From CAUZIB01 sp963663925 (GTDB lineage: Bacteria; Acidobacteriota; Vicinamibacteria; Vicinamibacterales; UBA8438), in assembly GCA_965237405.1 (NCBI GenBank), contig OZ250139.1:496001-560000 (forward strand): a stretch of DNA of 64,000 nucleotides, written 5' to 3'. Positions 61,245 through 64,000 of the stretch are shown piece after piece. A model generated the notes under the pieces. It ran no database searches and was not told the origin of the DNA. It saw nothing but the letters and a program-made list of their open reading frames with translations. The translations under genes and the position numbers were made by a program. Position 1 is the stretch's first letter, and every line of letters begins with the position of its first letter.

Positions 61245-62321
61245 ATGACCAGTCGCCGCCAATTGATGGGCCGTCTTCTGCTGAGCCTGAGCCTGACGGT
61301 AGTATTCGCGCTCGTCGTCCGCTCACCTGTCCGGGCTCAGGGGCTCGTCTTCAACACGTTCGAACGCTACCTTGAATCCTTTCGCGTGCAGGCTGGCATA
61401 CCGGGTTTGTCCGCGGTAATCGTTGGGAGACAGGGCATCGTCTGGGAAGGCGCATTCGGGCAGCAGGATGTGCAGCGAGATATTGCCACAACCACCGACA
61501 CGCCGTTCCATCTTGACGGGATCACGCAGGTTGTCACGGCGTCGCTCGTGCTGCGGTGCGTGGATGACGGACGGTTGTCGCTTGATGACACCATCGGTGA
61601 TTTCGTTCCAGATGTTCCGCACGCGGACGCGACCATTCGCGAGATTCTCACGCATACGACGGCCGGAATCGGAGGCCTTGAGTTTGACTATCGTCCAGAC
61701 CGTCTCGATTCGCTGACCTTTGTGTTGAATGCCTGCTCCGGTGTTACGTTCCGCGACATGTTTGCTACGTGGCTCGACGACCTGGGTATGAGCGAGTCAG
61801 TGCCGGGGCCGGATGCCATTACGTACGTACCGACCTTTGGATTCGCTCCCCCGGTCGAGCGGTACCTGGGAGTATTGGAACGCCTAGCGATCCCTTATCG
61901 AGTCGACGACGGGCGTCGCTTTGTGGAGTCGGAGTACCCTGCCAAGACACTGACGCCAGCATCCGGACTAATCTCGACCGTGCGCGACTTTGCGCGTTTT
62001 GATTTGGCACTCAAAGGCGACTTGGTTTTACTGCCCGACACACGTTCTCTCGCCTGGAGCCCGCCGTCTGGGCCCAACGGTATTGGCTTACCTCATGGAC
62101 TTGGGTGGTTCGTCCAGACATATGGCGGTGAGCCGGTCGTCTGGCAGTTCGGGTACGGCGCGAATGCCTCGTCGTCGCTCGTCATCACCCTCCCAACACG
62201 CGGTCTCACGCTGCTCCTTCTGGCAAACAGCGACGCCTTGGCGTGGCCGTTCGTGGAAAACATCAGTGAGCTGACGTTCTCACTGTTTGCACGTTTATTT
62301 CTTGAGGTATTCGGCCGCTAG
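61245..62321 (+). CDS. Exported beta-lactamase-fold protein lacking the SxxK motif
   Basis: A 358-residue exported protein with the serine beta-lactamase/class C-type fold. Signal peptide: LLLSLSLTVVFALVVRSPVR up to AQ. The order FRVQAGIPGLSAVIVGRQGI, VWEGAFGQQDV, TPFHLDGITQVVTASLVLRC, DDGRLSLDDTIGDFVPDVP and IREILTHTTAGIG is typical. At the catalytic place the family has S-x-x-K; here it reads GITQ (residues 92-95), so both Ser and Lys are replaced. The C-terminal part has HGLGWFVQTYGGEPVVWQFG, where active members have an HSG-type motif. It is likely a binding protein or works by another mechanism. Confidence 0.78.
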   Translation: MTSRRQLMGRLLLSLSLTVVFALVVRSPVRAQGLVFNTFERYLESFRVQAGIPGLSAVIVGRQGIVWEGAFGQQDVQRDIATTTDTPFHLDGITQVVTASLVLRCVDDGRLSLDDTIGDFVPDVPHADATIREILTHTTAGIGGLEFDYRPDRLDSLTFVLNACSGVTFRDMFATWLDDLGMSESVPGPDAITYVPTFGFAPPVERYLGVLERLAIPYRVDDGRRFVESEYPAKTLTPASGLISTVRDFARFDLALKGDLVLLPDTRSLAWSPPSGPNGIGLPHGLGWFVQTYGGEPVVWQFGYGANASSSLVITLPTRGLTLLLLANSDALAWPFVENISELTFSLFARLFLEVFGR

Positions 62322-62339
62322 CGAGGCCCATGGTACGCA

Positions 62340-62927
62340 ATGAAGGTCGGTGGGTGGGCGCTGGCGTTTGTCGTGATCGGTTCGACTCAAGCCTGGGCCG
62401 AACGGCAGGTCAAGCCGTTTGTGGGCACATCGTTCAGGGGCGGCACGACTTTCATTGACGTTGAGAATGCGGCGGGACAGCCCTCGATCGTGTTGGGCGC
62501 CAACGGGGTGCTGCTCGGAGAGGTGTTCGGCCTGGACGTTGATGTTGGCTATTCGCCTGGATTTTTCGAATCGAGTAGTCATAATTTGGTTCTGTCGAGC
62601 AGCGTCACGACGCTGTCGGGTGGCGTCATTCTGGCGCTTCCGCGCCGCTTGGCCGAGGTTGGGCTCAGGCCCTACCTCGTTGGGGGCGGCGGTCTGATGC
62701 GCGTACGAATCAATCAGACCTTCGATATGCTACGGGTGGCGAGGACGCTACCCGCGGTGAATGTAGGTGGGGGAGTGACCGGATTTCTGACGGACCGGAT
62801 CGGGTTGAACTGGGAGGTGCGGTACTTCCGGAATGTCGGTAGTGACTCGAGTGGCAGCGGGGTGAGCTTCGGACGGGAGCAGATTTCGTTCTGGCGAGGG
62901 AGTATGGCCCTTGCTATAAGATATTAG
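62340..62927 (+). CDS. Small outer-membrane beta-barrel protein
   Basis: A 195-residue exported protein. The signal peptide (GWALAFVVIGSTQAWAERQ) is followed by alternating beta strands: KPFVGTSFRGGTTFIDVENA, FGLDVDVGYSPGFFE, VILALPRRLAEVGLRPYLVG and GLNWEVRYFRNVGSD. The C-terminus ends MALAIRY, an aromatic end as in OmpX/OmpW-like barrels. It starts 18 bases after the previous stop, so likely co-transcribed. Function unknown. Confidence 0.75.
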   Translation: MKVGGWALAFVVIGSTQAWAERQVKPFVGTSFRGGTTFIDVENAAGQPSIVLGANGVLLGEVFGLDVDVGYSPGFFESSSHNLVLSSSVTTLSGGVILALPRRLAEVGLRPYLVGGGGLMRVRINQTFDMLRVARTLPAVNVGGGVTGFLTDRIGLNWEVRYFRNVGSDSSGSGVSFGREQISFWRGSMALAIRY

Positions 62928-62939
62928 GGAGATAGGGCA

Positions 62940-63476
62940 ATGTCTCAAAACCGTAGAGGTTTCTGGTGTGCCATGGCGCTCGTTGTCGCGTCTGGTATCG
63001 TATGCACGGCGGAGAGCCTTCGAATCCTTCCGCTCGTTCGTGACCACCAGGTGCTGGTGTCGTTCGAGCTACTGGATGCGTATACCGATGAGGTTCGCGA
63101 CGCGGTCTCCAGCGGTCTGCGCACGACATTCACCTACAACGTTGACCTCCGAATGGACGTGCCGTTTTGGGCGGACCGAACGGTCGCAACTACCCTGGTC
63201 AGCATCGCCAACGACTATGACAGTCTTACGGGGCGGCATAGCCTGGCGCGACGGATCGACGGACGTGTCATCGAGGCACTGGTTACCGAGGATGAGGACG
63301 TTGTGAGAGAGTGGTTCACGAAGCTGACACGACTCCCGCTGTGCGAAACATCTCGGCTACACCCGAATCGTGACTACTACGTCCGAGTAAGTGCCAGGAG
63401 CCGGCCGCAGGTGGGTTCCGTCCTTGCGTGGGCCAATGCCATTCGTGGCCAGGCCACGTTCACGTTCATCCCGTAA
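62940..63476 (+). CDS. DUF4390-type exported protein
   Basis: A 178-residue exported protein. N-terminal signal: CAMALVVASGIVCTAESL. The domain shows LRILPLVRDHQVLVSFELLD, then AYTDEVRDAVSSGLRTTFTY, PFWADRTVATTLVSIANDYD, LTRLPLCETSRLHPNRDYYV, all as in DUF4390. No function is known for the family. It follows the beta-barrel gene by 12 bases, which suggests one unit. Confidence 0.75.
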   Translation: MSQNRRGFWCAMALVVASGIVCTAESLRILPLVRDHQVLVSFELLDAYTDEVRDAVSSGLRTTFTYNVDLRMDVPFWADRTVATTLVSIANDYDSLTGRHSLARRIDGRVIEALVTEDEDVVREWFTKLTRLPLCETSRLHPNRDYYVRVSARSRPQVGSVLAWANAIRGQATFTFIP

Positions 63477-63582
63477 TTCCTCTCTCTTGGTCCACTGGCG
63501 TCCATCGAGATCGATTATGCTACCCGCGCGACGTCGATTCGTGTTACATCGGCCAAAGACAACCACGAGTCAAGGAGATCCT

Positions 63583-64000
63583 ATGCGTTATTTGACATTC
63601 TTACCGATGGTTGCATCGTCGCGTGTGGTGTTGGCAGCCGGACTAATGCTCGTGTTCGTCAGCCTTGGCCTTTGGCCTGGAACGCAGGCTTACGCGCAAG
63701 CGCAAACCCGGCTCAATAAGATCGTCGAGGCGATCGAAGCGGGGCGACCTGCCATTGCCAATCGAGAATGGCGGTGGATCGGCATGGAGCACGCGCCGTT
63801 TTCCCCCGAACGATTGGCATCGATCCTCAGCGAGATGGATGGCGACCGAGACGAGGACGGACGCCTACGCCTCACGCCCATTGTCCGTATTCCCCAAGAT
63901 GGCGATGAGGACTTCAAGTGGGCGGTCAAGCAGGTCTTGGACCAGGGTATCTTCGGTGTCGTGCTGCCACACGTCGACACCAAGGACGAGGCGGTACGTT
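63583..64000 (+). CDS. Exported HpcH/HpaI-type aldolase (cut by window end)
   Basis: The frame starts at ATG 63583 after CAAGGAGATCCT and stays open to the last base (139 codons). A long signal peptide is visible (VVLAAGLMLVFVSLGLWPG, then TQAYAQ). The mature start has NKIVEAIEAGRPAIANREWR, then IVRIPQDGDEDFKWAVKQVL and DQGIFGVVLPHVDTKDEAV. The latter is the signature of class II HpcH/HpaI aldolases, which split 2-keto-3-deoxy acids such as 2,4-dihydroxyhept-2-enedioate. Export of such an aldolase is unusual; comparable secreted versions occur in Acidobacteria. The metal-binding part lies beyond the window. Confidence 0.82.
   Translation, partial: MRYLTFLPMVASSRVVLAAGLMLVFVSLGLWPGTQAYAQAQTRLNKIVEAIEAGRPAIANREWRWIGMEHAPFSPERLASILSEMDGDRDEDGRLRLTPIVRIPQDGDEDFKWAVKQVLDQGIFGVVLPHVDTKDEAVR

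Overview
The window reads as a GC-rich bacterial chromosome segment, most likely from an acidobacterium of the Vicinamibacteria type (probably a metagenome-assembled genome). This is inferred from gene content: an Oar-like TonB receptor with an N-terminal carboxypeptidase-regulatory domain, CRTAC1/ASPIC-UnbV proteins, the start of a 'VWFA-related' acidobacterial protein, the 'PDGQPDIQGVW' secreted family, paired M16 proteases, a PEGA protein and a Tat-exported molybdenum hydroxylase. No rRNA gene is present to confirm it.

Layout. 1-4.3 kb: branched-chain amino acid operon (ilvD 3' end, ilvB, ilvN, ilvC). 4.3-9.4 kb: hydrolases, a BNR-repeat lipoprotein, a cytochrome c and a glyoxalase II-like enzyme, with two broken genes. 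9.4-23.3 kb: a relic integrative element in tRNA-Pro. A 41-bp direct repeat (the tRNA 3' half) bounds it, and an integrase C-terminus survives beside the intact tRNA. It carries an IS30 copy, an IS6 remnant, a TonB receptor, two CRTAC1 proteins, a TPR lipoprotein and a 15-repeat Sel1 protein. 23.5-31.2 kb: secreted proteins, a SLOG protein, a cytochrome c/copper-monooxygenase-like/TPR fusion, a type Ic aspartate aminotransferase and a frameshifted PEGA protein. 31.5-40.7 kb: M16 protease pair, larE, a complete IS1182-type element with CTAG target duplication, HAD phosphatase, thioesterase, Rsm22-like and DUF4159 proteins. 41.3-43.9 kb: a decayed lipoprotein gene, an AMIN-domain protein and a lectin-like protein. 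44.4-48.5 kb: three-subunit molybdenum hydroxylase. 48.6-52.6 kb: cold-shock protein, YajQ, a DUF411 protein with in-frame UGA, a metallo-beta-lactamase-fold protein and a secreted unknown. 52.7-57.3 kb: BamA-like outer-membrane protein, a membrane protein and an overlapping pair of two unrelated ceramidase-type genes. 57.5-64 kb: htpG, SMP-30-like lipoprotein, a beta-lactamase-fold protein lacking its catalytic residues, a beta-barrel, DUF4390 and a secreted HpcH/HpaI-type aldolase cut by the window end.

Many genes code for exported proteins, which suggests investment in envelope functions and scavenging. Intergenic DNA is unusually rich in relics: PQQ dehydrogenase, acyl-CoA dehydrogenase, cytochrome c, integrase, VWFA and ferritin-like fragments.

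The strongest candidate for something new is the DUF411 gene at 49506-49964. A UGA replaces the first cysteine of its metal-binding motif, and directly downstream lies a hairpin with the geometry of a bacterial SECIS. This suggests a selenocysteine-containing metal-binding protein. The tRNA-Pro island and the double ceramidase operon are next. All calls come from reading the sequence; no database search was run.
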